Shown: one piece after another, positions 1 to 8,183 of the stretch
How the letters are laid out: every line of letters starts with the position of its first letter
How positions within the stretch are numbered: the first letter of the stretch is position 1
Translations under genes and position numbers: made by a program
The notes under the pieces: generated by a model
Told to the model about the DNA's origin: nothing
The model's input: only the letters and a program-made list of their open reading frames with translations
Database searches by the model: none
Origin: Acidimicrobiia bacterium
GTDB lineage: Bacteria > Actinomycetota > Acidimicrobiia > Acidimicrobiales > CATQHL01
Direction: 5' to 3'
Assembly (NCBI GenBank): GCA_009840735.1
Contig: VXNF01000069.1
Span: forward strand, 2,834 to 44,271
DNA: 41,438 nt

Positions 1-878
1 ACGCCCTCGCCGAGCAGGTCCTCGGCGAACTGGTGCTCGCAGTCCACCGCCTCGGCCATCATCTCGCCGATCTCGGCGGCTAGGTCTTCGTCGAAGAGCT
101 CCGGCTGCTCCTCCTTGACGGTGCGCACCACCTCCAAGGCGAAGTTCATGTGGCAGCTCTCGTCGCGGAACACCCAGTTGGTGCCGGCCGCCAGCCCGTT
201 CAGCAGCCCCTTGGAGCGCAAGAAGTACACGTAGGCGAAGGCGGCGAAGAAGAACAGCCCTTCGATGCAGGTCGCGAAGCAGATGAGGTTCAGCAGGAAC
301 TTGCGCCGCTCGGCGTTGCTGTCGAGGCGGTCCAGGCTGTCGATGGCGCCCATCCAGCGGAAGCAGAACTCGGCCTTGCGGCGGATCGAGGGGATGTTCT
401 CCACGGCGGCGAAGGCGGCGTGGCGCTCGGCGAGGTCGGGCATGTAGTTGTCCAGCAGCGTGAGGTAGAACTGCACGTGCAGCGCCTCCTCGTAGAGCTG
501 CCGAGACAGGTACATGCGCGCCTCGGGGGCGTTGATGTGCTTGTACAGATTCAGCACCAGGTTGTTCGCGACGATCGAGTCGCCGGTGGCGAAGAACGCC
601 ACGAGTCGCTGCACCAGGTGCCGCTCGGCGGGAAGCAGCTTGCGGTCCAAGTCGACGATGTCGTCGGAGAAGTCCACCTCGTCCACCGTCCAAGTGTTCT
701 TGATGGCGTCGCGGTACATCTCGTAGAAGATCGGGTAGCGCATAGGCCGCAGCGTCAGCTCGAAGCCCGGGTCGAGCAAGTTGGGTCGCCCATGCGCGCC
801 CTCGCCGCCGATCCACGGCGCGGGCTGAGTGGGAGGCCGCGCGGCGGTCTGTGAAAGAGGGAACTCAAGGATGGTCAC
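1..878 (-). CDS. nrdB: Ribonucleotide reductase class I beta subunit, 3' end cut by window edge
   Basis: The small subunit of aerobic ribonucleotide reductase houses the di-metal/radical cofactor that starts reduction of NDPs by NrdA. About 292 residues are visible; the C-terminus runs off the window. All expected ligands are seen: D100 (in FFATGDSIV), E131 and H134 (in EEALHVQFY), E206 (in TCIEGLFFF), E240 and H243 (in RDESCHMNF), plus a tyrosine at 138 in the radical position, so a tyrosyl-radical (class Ia/b-like) enzyme is expected rather than a Tyr-less Ic type. The start is a GTG at 876-878, preceded by an AAAGGA-like ribosome site. It lies 36 nt behind nrdA on the same strand and is almost certainly co-transcribed with it. 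Confidence 0.95.
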   Translation of the reverse strand, partial: MTILEFPLSQTAARPPTQPAPWIGGEGAHGRPNLLDPGFELTLRPMRYPIFYEMYRDAIKNTWTVDEVDFSDDIVDLDRKLLPAERHLVQRLVAFFATGDSIVANNLVLNLYKHINAPEARMYLSRQLYEEALHVQFYLTLLDNYMPDLAERHAAFAAVENIPSIRRKAEFCFRWMGAIDSLDRLDSNAERRKFLLNLICFATCIEGLFFFAAFAYVYFLRSKGLLNGLAAGTNWVFRDESCHMNFALEVVRTVKEEQPELFDEDLAAEIGEMMAEAVDCEHQFAEDLLGEG

Positions 879-914
879 GTCTGGTTCCTTTCGTGGTTCC
901 GGTCGGGGCGGGCG

Positions 915-3347
915 CTATTCGCAGGCCTCGCAGGTCTCGGGGTTCTCCAGCGAGCAAGCCACCGCGGCGGCGCCGTTGCCGTTGGCGAGGGTGGCCTGGT
1001 TGATGCGGGTGGCCGGCCGGGAGCGCAGGTAGTAGGTGGTCTTCAGGCCCTTGCGCCAGGCGTAGGCGTACATCGAGGAGAGCTTCCCGATGGTGGGCGT
1101 CTCCAAGAACAGGTTCAGCGACTGGCTCTGGTCGATGAAGGCGCCCCGGTCGGCGGCCAGGTCGATGAGCGCCCGCTGCGGCAGCTCCCAGGCGGTGCGA
1201 TAGAGCAGCTTCACGTCTTCGGGGAGCCCCGGGATGTCGGCGATCGAGCCTTGGGAGCGCTTCAGCGCCTCCAGCATCCCGCCGGTCCATAGCCCCCGGG
1301 CTTGCAGGTCGCGCACCAAGTGGTGGTTGATCTGCAGGAACTCGCCCGAGAGGGTCTCGCGCTTGAACAAGTTGGAGACCTGCGGCTCGATGCACTCGTA
1401 GCAGCCCGCGATGGAGGCGATGGTGGCGGTGGGGGCGATGGCCACGAGCAGCGAGTTGCGCAGCCCACCGGCAGCGATGCGTTCCCGCAGGGCGTCCCAG
1501 CGGGCCTCCTCGGTCACCGGGACGCCCCAGAGGTCCATCTGCAGCTGCCCGCCGGCGGTGCGGGTCTCGGCGAAGTTGGGGTGCGGGCCGAACTCGGCGG
1601 CTAGGTCCGCTGAGGTGGACAGCGCCCAGTAGTAGATCTCCTCGGAGATGCGCCGGGAGAGTTGGCGCGCCTCGTCGCTGTCGAACGGCAGCCGCAGCCT
1701 GAAGAACACGTCCTGCAGGCCCATGAGGCCCAGCCCCACCGGGCGCCACACCTCGTTGGAGGCCCGCGCCGCCTCGGTGGGGTAGAAGTTGATGTCAATG
1801 ACGCGGTCGAGGAACCGCACCGCCGTCTGCACCACCTCGCCGAGCCGGTCGAAGTCGAAGCGACCGTCGCGCACGAGGCGCCCGACGTTTACCGAGCCCA
1901 GGTTGCAGACCGCGGTCTCGTCCGCGCTGGTGACCTCAAGAATCTCGGTACACAGGTTGGAGAGGTGTACCACCTTGCCCTCGCCGCCGGTCTGGTTGCA
2001 CTTCAGGTTGGAGGCGTCCTTGAAGGTCATCCAGCCGTTGCCGGTCTGGGCGAGGGTGCGCATCATCTTGCTGTAGAGGTGCTGGGCGGGGACCTGCCGC
2101 TCGAACAGGCGCGCCTCCTCGGCCTCCACGTAGGCCCGCTCGAAGTCCTCGCCGTAGAGGTCTGTGAGGTGGGGCACCTTCTTGGGGTCGAACAGCGACC
2201 ACTGCCAGTCGTTCTCGACCCGCTTCATGAACAGGTCGGGCACCCAGTTGGCGATGTTCAGGTTGTAGGTGCGGCGAGCCTCGTCGCCGGTGTTCTCCCG
2301 CAGCTCTAGGAACTCGTCGATGTCGGCGTGCCAGGTCTCCAGGTAGACGCAGCAGGCGCCCTTGCGGCGGCCGCCCTGGTTCACCGCCGCCACCGAGCTG
2401 TCGAGTGTCTTCAGCCACGGCACGATGCCGTTGGACAGCCCGTTGGTGCCGCGGATGAGCGAGCCTCGGCTGCGGATCCGGCTGTAGGACAGCCCGATGC
2501 CGCCGGCGTGCTTGGAGAGCTTGGCGACGTCGGTGTAGCGGTTGTAGATGGCCTCGAGGTCGTCGGCGGGCGAGTCCAGCAGGTAGCACGAGGACATCTG
2601 CGGGTGCGCCGTGCCTGAGTTGAACAGAGTGGGGCTCGACGGCAGGTACTCCAGCGAGGAGATCAGACGATAGAAGTCGATGGCCTCGTCAGCCTCGGTG
2701 GACAGGCCGCAGGCGACCCGCATGAGGAAGTACTGGGGGGTCTCGATGGCCTTGCGGGTGTCAGGATGGCGGAGCAGGTAGCGGTCGTAGACGGTGCGCA
2801 GCCCCGAGAACTCGAAGAGGTCGGTTCGGTCGTTGTCGATGGCCTCGTTGAGCAGGCCTGCGTTGGCTTCGACGAAGTCGGCGGCGGCGTCGGAGATCAG
2901 CCCGAGCAGACGGCCCGCGGCGATCGACTGCGAGAAGCTGCCGATGCGCTGGTTGCGAACCTCCTCCTCGGTGTAGGTGGCGAGCAGTCGGGCGGCGAGC
3001 CGCGAGTAGCTGGGTTCCTCGCAGATCAGCGAGGCGGCGGTGCGGATCGCCAGCTCGTCCAGCTCGGTGGTGCTGGCGCCGTCGCAGAGGCCGCTGATGG
3101 TGCGGGTGGCGACGCGCATGCAGTCGACGCTGGCGAGGCCGTCGCTGCAGCGCTCCACCCGCCGCACGATCTTGGTCACGTCCACGGGCTCGAGGCTGCC
3201 GTCGCGCTTGCGCACCCGCATGGGCGAGTTGATCGGCCGGGCCTCGGGCGGCGCGGGGTCGGCGACCACCTGGGCCGCGTGGCCGTTGGCTGGGGGGCCC
3301 GCTGGGCTCGCGGTGGTCTGCTTGGCTGAATGCTCGACGACGGTCAC
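915..3347 (-). CDS. nrdA: Ribonucleotide reductase class I alpha subunit
   Basis: Catalytic large subunit (810 aa) reducing ribonucleotides to deoxyribonucleotides in the cytosol. An N-terminal ATP-cone occupies roughly residues 42-135 (begins MRVRKRDGSLEPVDVTKI), implying allosteric activity control by ATP/dATP. The barrel carries the redox cysteine C254 (MSSCYLLD), the N464-x-C466-x-E468 active-site triad (SNLCTEI), partner C481 (CNLGSVN), and a C-terminal shuttle pair C806/C809 (ETCEACE). I chose the GTG at 3345-3347 because a GGAGG lies 7 nt upstream; the open frame continues 37 codons further, but that part overlaps the putative promoter and looks unlike NrdA. nrdB follows 36 nt downstream. 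Confidence 0.95.
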   Translation of the reverse strand: MTVVEHSAKQTTASPAGPPANGHAAQVVADPAPPEARPINSPMRVRKRDGSLEPVDVTKIVRRVERCSDGLASVDCMRVATRTISGLCDGASTTELDELAIRTAASLICEEPSYSRLAARLLATYTEEEVRNQRIGSFSQSIAAGRLLGLISDAAADFVEANAGLLNEAIDNDRTDLFEFSGLRTVYDRYLLRHPDTRKAIETPQYFLMRVACGLSTEADEAIDFYRLISSLEYLPSSPTLFNSGTAHPQMSSCYLLDSPADDLEAIYNRYTDVAKLSKHAGGIGLSYSRIRSRGSLIRGTNGLSNGIVPWLKTLDSSVAAVNQGGRRKGACCVYLETWHADIDEFLELRENTGDEARRTYNLNIANWVPDLFMKRVENDWQWSLFDPKKVPHLTDLYGEDFERAYVEAEEARLFERQVPAQHLYSKMMRTLAQTGNGWMTFKDASNLKCNQTGGEGKVVHLSNLCTEILEVTSADETAVCNLGSVNVGRLVRDGRFDFDRLGEVVQTAVRFLDRVIDINFYPTEAARASNEVWRPVGLGLMGLQDVFFRLRLPFDSDEARQLSRRISEEIYYWALSTSADLAAEFGPHPNFAETRTAGGQLQMDLWGVPVTEEARWDALRERIAAGGLRNSLLVAIAPTATIASIAGCYECIEPQVSNLFKRETLSGEFLQINHHLVRDLQARGLWTGGMLEALKRSQGSIADIPGLPEDVKLLYRTAWELPQRALIDLAADRGAFIDQSQSLNLFLETPTIGKLSSMYAYAWRKGLKTTYYLRSRPATRINQATLANGNGAAAVACSLENPETCEACE

Positions 3348-3410
3348 CCCGATGCCTCCGCTCCCTCGATGCCGCTGAGAGCCCGGAGGCTGGCGGTGGC
3401 CCGCCCCCGG

Positions 3411-3428
3411 AACTACTTGGGTGTAGTT
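3411..3428. promoter_or_regulatory. Palindrome at the nrdAB transcription start, possible NrdR operator
   Basis: AACTAC and GTAGTT form a perfect 6-bp inverted repeat with a 6-nt spacer, placed directly over the predicted transcription start. NrdR repressors act at palindromes of about 16 bp in ribonucleotide reductase promoters. The position and length fit, but the core differs from the textbook AT-rich NrdR box, so the regulator assignment is inference. Confidence 0.35.
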
Positions 3429-3433
3429 GCAGG

Positions 3434-3463
3434 ATTGTAATTTGCGGCGGCACCGCAAGGCAA
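3434..3463 (-). promoter_or_regulatory. Candidate nrdAB promoter
   Basis: On the minus strand TTGCCT (3463-3458), an 18-nt spacer and TACAAT (3439-3434) resemble a vegetative sigma-70-type promoter. It would give a transcript starting near 3427 and an untranslated leader of about 80 nt before the nrdA GTG. The region is locally A/T-richer than its surroundings. This is a motif reading only. Confidence 0.5.
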
Positions 3464-3553
3464 ACGCGGCTGGTCATGGGCGCAAAACTGCTGTTCAGGC
3501 GACTGCGGCGGAGTCGACTGAGCGGTTGGCAGTCATTTGGGGCCGCCGCGGGG

Positions 3554-3583
3554 GCTGAGATTGCCGCCCCGCGCGGGCTCAGC
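3554..3583. repeat. Inverted repeat between the dadA-like gene and nrdA
   Basis: GCTGAG (3554-3559) and CTCAGC (3578-3583) flank a G/C-rich centre that itself contains the palindrome CCCGCGCGGG. It could fold as a stem-loop. No U-run follows on either strand, so a classical intrinsic terminator is not supported; a factor-dependent or structural role is possible. Confidence 0.3.
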
Positions 3584-3622
3584 AGGCAAGCCGGTCAGCC
3601 CCTTGGACGGGCGGCGCGCCGG

Positions 3623-4900
3623 TCACCGCAGGCGCGCAGGCGAGAACCGGCCGGCGTTGAGCGCCGGAGTCGTTCCGCTTACGAGGTCTGCCACGAGGCG
3701 ACCGGTTCCCAGGGCCATGGTCAGTCCGATCATGGCGTGCCCGGTGGCGATCGTCACGTTGCGCCACTGCGGGGCGGCGCCGATGATCGGGACGCCGTCG
3801 GGGGCGGTGGGCCGCAGGCCCGCCCAGCGTTCGAGCACGCGCAACGGGCTGTCGAGGCGGAGCCTGCGGCGCGCCAGCCTCTCGAGGGCCTCGAGGCGGC
3901 GCAGCGACGGCGTGAGGCTCTCGGCGCCGAGTTGGAACCAGCCGCTGAGCCTCAGTTCGGAGTCGGTGACGCCGACTGCCACGTGGTCCTCCCCGAGGAG
4001 CAGCGCACGCCTCGGACCGTCCGCGGGGCGTTCGTAGGTGACGCTCATGCCGCGCGCCGCCAGCACCGGGAGGCGCGTCCCGAGCATTCGGGCGAGGCGC
4101 CCCGACCACGCCCCGGCGGCAATGATGACGTGACGGGCATCGACGTCGCCGGCGGTCGTCGTCAGCGTCTCCACGGCGCTGTTGCGCGCCACGAGGTCCA
4201 GCACTTCCACGCCGGGCACCAGCACAGCCCCGCGTCGTTGCGCGTCGGCTCGCAGTTCCGCGAGGAGGTCGGCGGGCCGCATCCGGGAATCGTCGGGATA
4301 GAACACCGCGCCGGCCACCGGGGGGCGCAGCGCCGGCTCGAGCTCCGAGGCCTCGTCGCGGTCAAGGACTTCGACGGTGATCCCGGCCTCTTCGGCGGCG
4401 CGGGCCGCCCGTAGGGCGCGAAGCAGCGCCTTGTCGCTTCGGTACACGTCCAGGACGCCCTCCCTGCGGACCTCCAGGGACGGTCGCTGTGCCAGGAGGC
4501 TCTCGAGCTCGCGCATGCTCAGGTCCGCGAGCGCTTTGAGGGCCGTTGTGGCCGACCGGGCTGTGGCAGATCTGCAGCTGCGGGAGAAGCGCAGGAGCCA
4601 CCGCAGCACCTCGGGGCTGAGGCGCGCCGAGAGTGGCCCGTCGCGTCGCAGCAGCGCGCGCGCCGCGGTGGCGGGCGCTCCCGGCGCCGCGAGGGGAACG
4701 ACATGGCTCGGCACGAGGTGCCCGGCGCTGCCCCAGGCGCAGCCGACTCCGACTGCGCCTCTGTCCAAGACGGCGACCGCGTGCCCGTCCGCCGCGCAAG
4801 CGCGGCCGATGCACAGCCCCACGACGCCGCCGCCAATGACCACGATGGCCGATTCGTCCAGCGAGGCAAGAGCGTCGGGGGCGTCGGCGCATTCGGTCAC
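3623..4900 (-). CDS. FAD-dependent D-amino-acid dehydrogenase / glycine-oxidase-like oxidoreductase
   Basis: A 425-aa DAO-superfamily flavoenzyme. An N-terminal Rossmann FAD site GGGVVG (about residues 23-28) is followed by an acidic/aliphatic strand end (AVLDRG). A C-terminal motif near 380 (GLRPTAPDGVPIIG) and HAMIGLTMALGTG are typical of DadA/ThiO-like proteins that bind FAD and oxidise an amine. The GTG start (4898-4900) has no clear Shine-Dalgarno. It lies 32 nt downstream of the modC stop on the same strand, so read-through from the molybdate operon is possible, though no functional link is obvious. Family is confident; substrate (D-amino acid, glycine, sarcosine or proline-type) cannot be told from sequence alone. 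Between this gene and nrdA (3464-3622) no gene is seen. Confidence 0.8.
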   Translation of the reverse strand: MTECADAPDALASLDESAIVVIGGGVVGLCIGRACAADGHAVAVLDRGAVGVGCAWGSAGHLVPSHVVPLAAPGAPATAARALLRRDGPLSARLSPEVLRWLLRFSRSCRSATARSATTALKALADLSMRELESLLAQRPSLEVRREGVLDVYRSDKALLRALRAARAAEEAGITVEVLDRDEASELEPALRPPVAGAVFYPDDSRMRPADLLAELRADAQRRGAVLVPGVEVLDLVARNSAVETLTTTAGDVDARHVIIAAGAWSGRLARMLGTRLPVLAARGMSVTYERPADGPRRALLLGEDHVAVGVTDSELRLSGWFQLGAESLTPSLRRLEALERLARRRLRLDSPLRVLERWAGLRPTAPDGVPIIGAAPQWRNVTIATGHAMIGLTMALGTGRLVADLVSGTTPALNAGRFSPARLR

Positions 4901-4932
4901 GGTGAGGCGATCGTACTCTCGGCGTGGAATCC

Positions 4933-5829
4933 TCAGCCGAGGTCCCGCGAATCGTCCCCCCCGGCCCCTGCTTGGGTTCTCAGCCGGGGCACTCTCGTGG
5001 CGCGGGCCGATGCGATGCGGCCGGCCTCTAGGACGATCACGTCGTCGGCCAATTCCTCAGCGTCGACAGGATCGTGGGTTGCGAGGACGACGGTGGCGGC
5101 GGAGTCGCGGACCCGTTGTCGCAGCATGGGGCGCACGTCCGGGTCGGTGGCAGAGAACGGCTCGTCCAGCAGCAGCACCGCGGGATGAGCGGCGAGCGCC
5201 CGCGCCAGCCCGACGCGCTGGGACTGCCCGCCCGAGAGACGCGCCGGCTTGGCTCTTGCCAGGGCCGCCAGGCCGACACCGTCCAAGGATGCCAAGGCGC
5301 TGCGCCGGGCCGCGGCCCGGCCCGCGCCCCGGCAGCGCGGCCCGAACGCCGTGTTCTCCAGAGCGTTCAGGTGCCCGAACAGCCGCACGTCTTGGAAGAC
5401 GTAGCCGACATCTCGCTGCTCCGGGGGCACCCAGACGCCCTCGGCAGGGCTGTCCACGCTGCGGCCCCCCAGGCTGACGAATCCCGCCTCGAGAGGCTCA
5501 AGGCCCGCTAGGCAGCGCAGCAGCGTCGTCTTGCCCGATCCGTTCGGACCCATGACCGCAACGATGGCCCCCGCCGGGACTTCCAGATCCACATCGAGGT
5601 TGAAGCCGCCGAGGGTCACCCGGACATCCGCCTCTATCCCACCGTTCCCCTCAGTATGTTCTCCATGCCCTCCGCTGCCGACGGGTGCACCATCCTGACG
5701 AACCAGCGAGGGCGGAGGTGCCGGAGGCCAGCGCAGGCGGCCATTCCGAGGCCGCCGGAGCGCCAGCGGCGCCCCCGCCAGGACAAGAGCACGAGATCGT
5801 CCGCCGCGCCGGCCGCCCACCCACCTCAT
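4933..5829 (-). CDS. modC: Molybdate ABC transporter ATP-binding protein
   Basis: ATPase driving ModB-dependent molybdate (or tungstate) import. Counting from the overlapping ATG at 5829 (298 aa): Walker A GPNGSGKT at 94-101, Q-loop Q146 (YVFQD), signature LSGGQ at 198-202, Walker B LLLDEP at 219-224 and switch histidine H252 (ATHD). The regulatory TOBE/Mop domain found at the C-terminus of longer ModC proteins is absent. The ATG overlaps the modB stop by 4 nt (ATGA). However, the first about 64 residues are Arg/Gly/Pro-rich and unlike ModC, whose conserved part begins around residue 65 (GIEADVRV). No good in-frame start exists closer, so either this leader is real or a small indel has displaced the start (see findings). 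Confidence 0.85.
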   Translation of the reverse strand: MRWVGGRRGGRSRALVLAGAPLALRRPRNGRLRWPPAPPPSLVRQDGAPVGSGGHGEHTEGNGGIEADVRVTLGGFNLDVDLEVPAGAIVAVMGPNGSGKTTLLRCLAGLEPLEAGFVSLGGRSVDSPAEGVWVPPEQRDVGYVFQDVRLFGHLNALENTAFGPRCRGAGRAAARRSALASLDGVGLAALARAKPARLSGGQSQRVGLARALAAHPAVLLLDEPFSATDPDVRPMLRQRVRDSAATVVLATHDPVDAEELADDVIVLEAGRIASARATRVPRLRTQAGAGGDDSRDLG

Positions 5830-6704
5830 CGGCTCAGCCAGCGATCCCGCAGTGCAACCAGCACGACGACCGAGACGACCAGCAGCACCACGCTGAGCGC
5901 GATGGCCTCGTCTGGACGCCCCGCCTCCAGGGCCTCGAAGGTGGCCAGGGGCAGCGTCTGAGTCCGGCCCCGCAGGTTCCCGGCGAAGGTGATCGTGGCG
6001 CCGAACTCACCGAGGGCGCGCGCCCAGGCCAGCGCCGCACCGGCGGCCAGCGACGGCGCCACCTGCGGCAGCGTGACCCTACCGAAGACCGTCGAGCCGC
6101 GAGCGCCCAGCGTGCGGGCGGCTTCGGCGAGGCCTCCGTCCGCGCCGCGCAGCCCCGCCTCGGCGGTGATCACGAAGAACGGCATCGCCACGAAGGTGGC
6201 CGCCACGACCACACCGGCGGTGCTGAACGGCAGCGACCAGCCGAAGGTGCGATCCAGCCATTGGCCCACCAGCCCGCGCCGCCCCAAGGCAAACAGCAAG
6301 GCTGTGCCACCCACGACGGGCGGCAGCACCATCGGCAGCAGCACGGCGACTCGAACCAGCCGCCGCAGCGACGCGCCGCAGCGTGACAGCGCCAGCGCCA
6401 ACGGCAGTCCGCCCAGCACCGAGGCGGCCGCGGCCAGGGCGCTGGTGACTGCGGAGATCACCAGGGCGTCGCGCAGACGCGACGAGGCGAGCAGCGACGG
6501 CAGTTCGCTCCAGGGTGCTCGCTGCAGCAGTCCGACGATCGGGACCACGAGCAGCGCCAGGGCCACTCCTGCCGGCAGCCAGAGTCCGCCCGCGCCGCGC
6601 CGACGCACCTCCCGCCGCCGCGGCGCCACCGCGCGGCCGACGCTCCTGTTCGTCGGCTCGAGCACCGGGGCGGCCCCCGGTGTCGGCGGGGCGACCTCGC
6701 TCAC
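5826..6704 (-). CDS. modB: Molybdate ABC transporter permease
   Basis: A 292-aa integral membrane permease with several hydrophobic spans (first about residues 42-60, then from about 80 onward). The EAA loop that docks the ATPase is clear in the second half (GLAEAARTLGARGSTVFGRV followed by LPQVAPSL), and ARALGEFGATITFAGN is highly characteristic of ModB/CysT-type permeases. It starts at a GTG (6702-6704) overlapping the modA stop (GTGA) and ends in an ATGA overlap with modC, so translation of the three transporter genes is coupled. The N-terminal 40 residues are a polar, Arg-rich cytoplasmic tail. Confidence 0.92.
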   Translation of the reverse strand: MSEVAPPTPGAAPVLEPTNRSVGRAVAPRRREVRRRGAGGLWLPAGVALALLVVPIVGLLQRAPWSELPSLLASSRLRDALVISAVTSALAAAASVLGGLPLALALSRCGASLRRLVRVAVLLPMVLPPVVGGTALLFALGRRGLVGQWLDRTFGWSLPFSTAGVVVAATFVAMPFFVITAEAGLRGADGGLAEAARTLGARGSTVFGRVTLPQVAPSLAAGAALAWARALGEFGATITFAGNLRGRTQTLPLATFEALEAGRPDEAIALSVVLLVVSVVVLVALRDRWLSR

Positions 6705-7441
6705 GCTGCCTCGAACCCGGCGGCGGCCAGCAGTTCCTGCGCCGTCGGCGACAGGACGAAGTCCACGAAGGCCGCGGCCTCGGGGCTGTCGCTCAGCAAG
6801 GCCAGCGAGTACGGCGTGCTGGCGGGGTGGTCGATAGGGATGCCGGCCACGGCGTCGCCGGCTGCGAGCACATCGGTCACATACACCATGCCTGCGTCCA
6901 CTTCGCCCAGCAAGACCTTGGTCAGCACGCCCCGCACGCCGGGCTCGCGGGTGTCGGCCGCAGCGACGAGACCCGGCCCGCCGACCCGCTCGGTCAAGGT
7001 GCCGCAGGGCACTTCAGGGGCGCAGATGGCGAGAACCAATTCGCGGTCTGTCAGCGAAGCCAGCCCGTTCACATCGGCGGGGTTGCCCGGCGGCACAGCG
7101 ACGGCCAGCCGGTTGCGGGCGAACACCGTGACCCGCTGGGCGTCCACCCGCGCCGCGGTCCGCGCGTCGGCTGAGGCGAACACGTCGGCGGGCGCCCCGG
7201 CGTTGATCTGGGTAGCCAGCCGGCTGCTGCCGGCGAACTGCAGCGTCACCTCCACATCGGGCCGGGCCGCCTCGAAGGCCGCGGCGATGTCTCCGAACAC
7301 GTCGGTCAGCGACGAGGCCGCGAAGACGGTCACGCCGCGCCGCCCGGCCGCGGCAGGGTCCCCGTCGCCAACACAGCCGACGACGGCCAGTAGCGCTGTG
7401 CATGCCGCCCATAGCAGGCGCGCCCTGGCGGCTCGGTGCAT
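6701..7441 (-). CDS. modA: Molybdate-binding lipoprotein of the ABC transporter
   Basis: A 246-aa substrate-binding protein. The N-terminus is a lipoprotein signal: basic MHRAARAR, a hydrophobic stretch and lipobox VVGC with C23. The mature domain opens with the ModA hallmark VTVFAASSLTDVF, followed by FAGSSRLATQI and GAPADVFASAD, which line the oxyanion pocket in this family. I chose the ATG at 7441 over an upstream in-frame start at 7477 because the latter overlaps the regulator gene and precedes the signal peptide with a polar tail. It begins 7 nt after the stop of the HTH-TOBE regulator. Confidence 0.92.
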   Translation of the reverse strand: MHRAARARLLWAACTALLAVVGCVGDGDPAAAGRRGVTVFAASSLTDVFGDIAAAFEAARPDVEVTLQFAGSSRLATQINAGAPADVFASADARTAARVDAQRVTVFARNRLAVAVPPGNPADVNGLASLTDRELVLAICAPEVPCGTLTERVGGPGLVAAADTREPGVRGVLTKVLLGEVDAGMVYVTDVLAAGDAVAGIPIDHPASTPYSLALLSDSPEAAAFVDFVLSPTAQELLAAAGFEAA

Positions 7442-7448
7442 GGGCGGC

Positions 7449-7895
7449 TCACGCGTCGGGGCGCTCGATGATGACATTCGTGGACTTGACCACCGCGACC
7501 GCCTCGGCGCCCGGGGCGAGGCCCAGGTCCTCGGCGGCCTCGCGGGTCATGAGCGAGACCACCCGGAAGGGTCCGGCCTGTATCTCCACCTGCGCCATCA
7601 GCTCGTCGGCTGCGACCCGAGTGACGAGGCCGCTGAACCGGTTGCGGGCTGATGTCCGGCTTCGGCTCTCGGCGGGTCCGTCTGCCAGCTGCGTGGCCAG
7701 TCGGGCCAGATCGGCGCCGTCCACGAGGCGCTGGCCCCCGGCGCTGCGCACCGCCGCTAGTTGCCCTTCGTCGGCCCAGCGTCGGACGGTGTCCACCGAC
7801 ACGCCCAGCAGCTCCGCGGCGCGCCCGAGTCGGTAGAGCGGTGCTCCACCCAGGCCGTCCCCGCCCACCGGAGGATCACTAGTTATCTCGCTCAC
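7449..7895 (-). CDS. Excisionase/MerR-type HTH protein with molybdate-binding TOBE domain
   Basis: A 148-aa two-domain protein. Residues about 20-68 (YRLGRAAELLGVSVDTVRRW then GGQRLVDGADLARL) are a winged-helix of the excisionase/MerR DNA-binding kind. Residues about 85-145 (ARNRFSGLVTRVAADELMAQV, ending VVKSTNVIIE) form a single TOBE/Mop fold that binds molybdate in ModE and molbindins. As the first gene before modABC it is most simply the molybdate-sensing regulator of the operon, an analogue of ModE built on a different DNA-binding domain. The GTG start (7893-7895) has no Shine-Dalgarno; it sits 8 nt after a -10-like TATAGA, suggesting a leaderless transcript. Confidence 0.85.
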   Translation of the reverse strand: MSEITSDPPVGGDGLGGAPLYRLGRAAELLGVSVDTVRRWADEGQLAAVRSAGGQRLVDGADLARLATQLADGPAESRSRTSARNRFSGLVTRVAADELMAQVEIQAGPFRVVSLMTREAAEDLGLAPGAEAVAVVKSTNVIIERPDA

Positions 7896-7922
7896 ACAAG
7901 GATTCTATATAGCAAATCTTGT
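7896..7922. promoter_or_regulatory. Imperfect dyad over the molybdate-operon -10 region, candidate operator
   Basis: Nine-base arms ACAAGGATT and AAATCTTGT (7 of 9 positions complementary) flank a core containing the perfect palindrome CTATATAG (7905-7912). The dyad covers the -10 hexamer and abuts the start codon. This is where an autorepressor with a TOBE sensor would be expected to bind. The rest of the 7896-8183 gap holds the mscS leader. Confidence 0.4.
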
Positions 7923-7930
7923 ATGGGCAA
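7904..7930 (-). promoter_or_regulatory. Candidate leaderless promoter of the molybdate operon
   Basis: On the minus strand TTGCCC (7930-7925) and TATAGA (7909-7904) are spaced by 15 nt. The -10 element ends 8 nt before the GTG of the regulator gene, leaving essentially no untranslated leader. Leaderless mRNAs are common in actinobacteria. The spacer is shorter than ideal. Confidence 0.45.
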
Positions 7931-8100
7931 GCTATAGACGGCACTAACCTAGAGCTGAGGAGCGATCCGACCCGCTTCTCAGCGCTCGCGGCCAGACCGG
8001 GGCGGGCACCCGCGCACCCACCTTCGCACCGGGTGACTGGCGCATGTGCCTCCAGCGGCGTCGCCCTGGTCCCCAGCTGCTCCGGGCGCGCCGCCGCCGG

Positions 8101-8156
8101 CACCCTCGTAGGGTGTCGGCTCGGCCCGTTCCACCGGGACGTCCCGCGGCGGGACG
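8101..8156 (+). other. Two short hairpins in the mscS leader
   Basis: CACCCT/AGGGTG (8101-8115, 3-nt loop) and CGTCCC/GGGACG (8140-8156, 5-nt loop) are perfect 6-bp inverted repeats upstream of the channel gene. They may simply structure the 5' leader. No recognised riboswitch is seen. Confidence 0.25.
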
Positions 8157-8183
8157 CCTCCACCCAGCCCGAGGAGATTCGCT

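Noticed and set aside
150-854. Plus-strand open frame of 234 codons
   Set aside because: It lies antisense to nrdB, whose metal ligands and radical tyrosine are all present. The translation is low-complexity, as expected from a G+C-rich shadow frame.
3554-3583. Inverted repeat as an intrinsic terminator
   Set aside because: No U-run on either strand after the stem.
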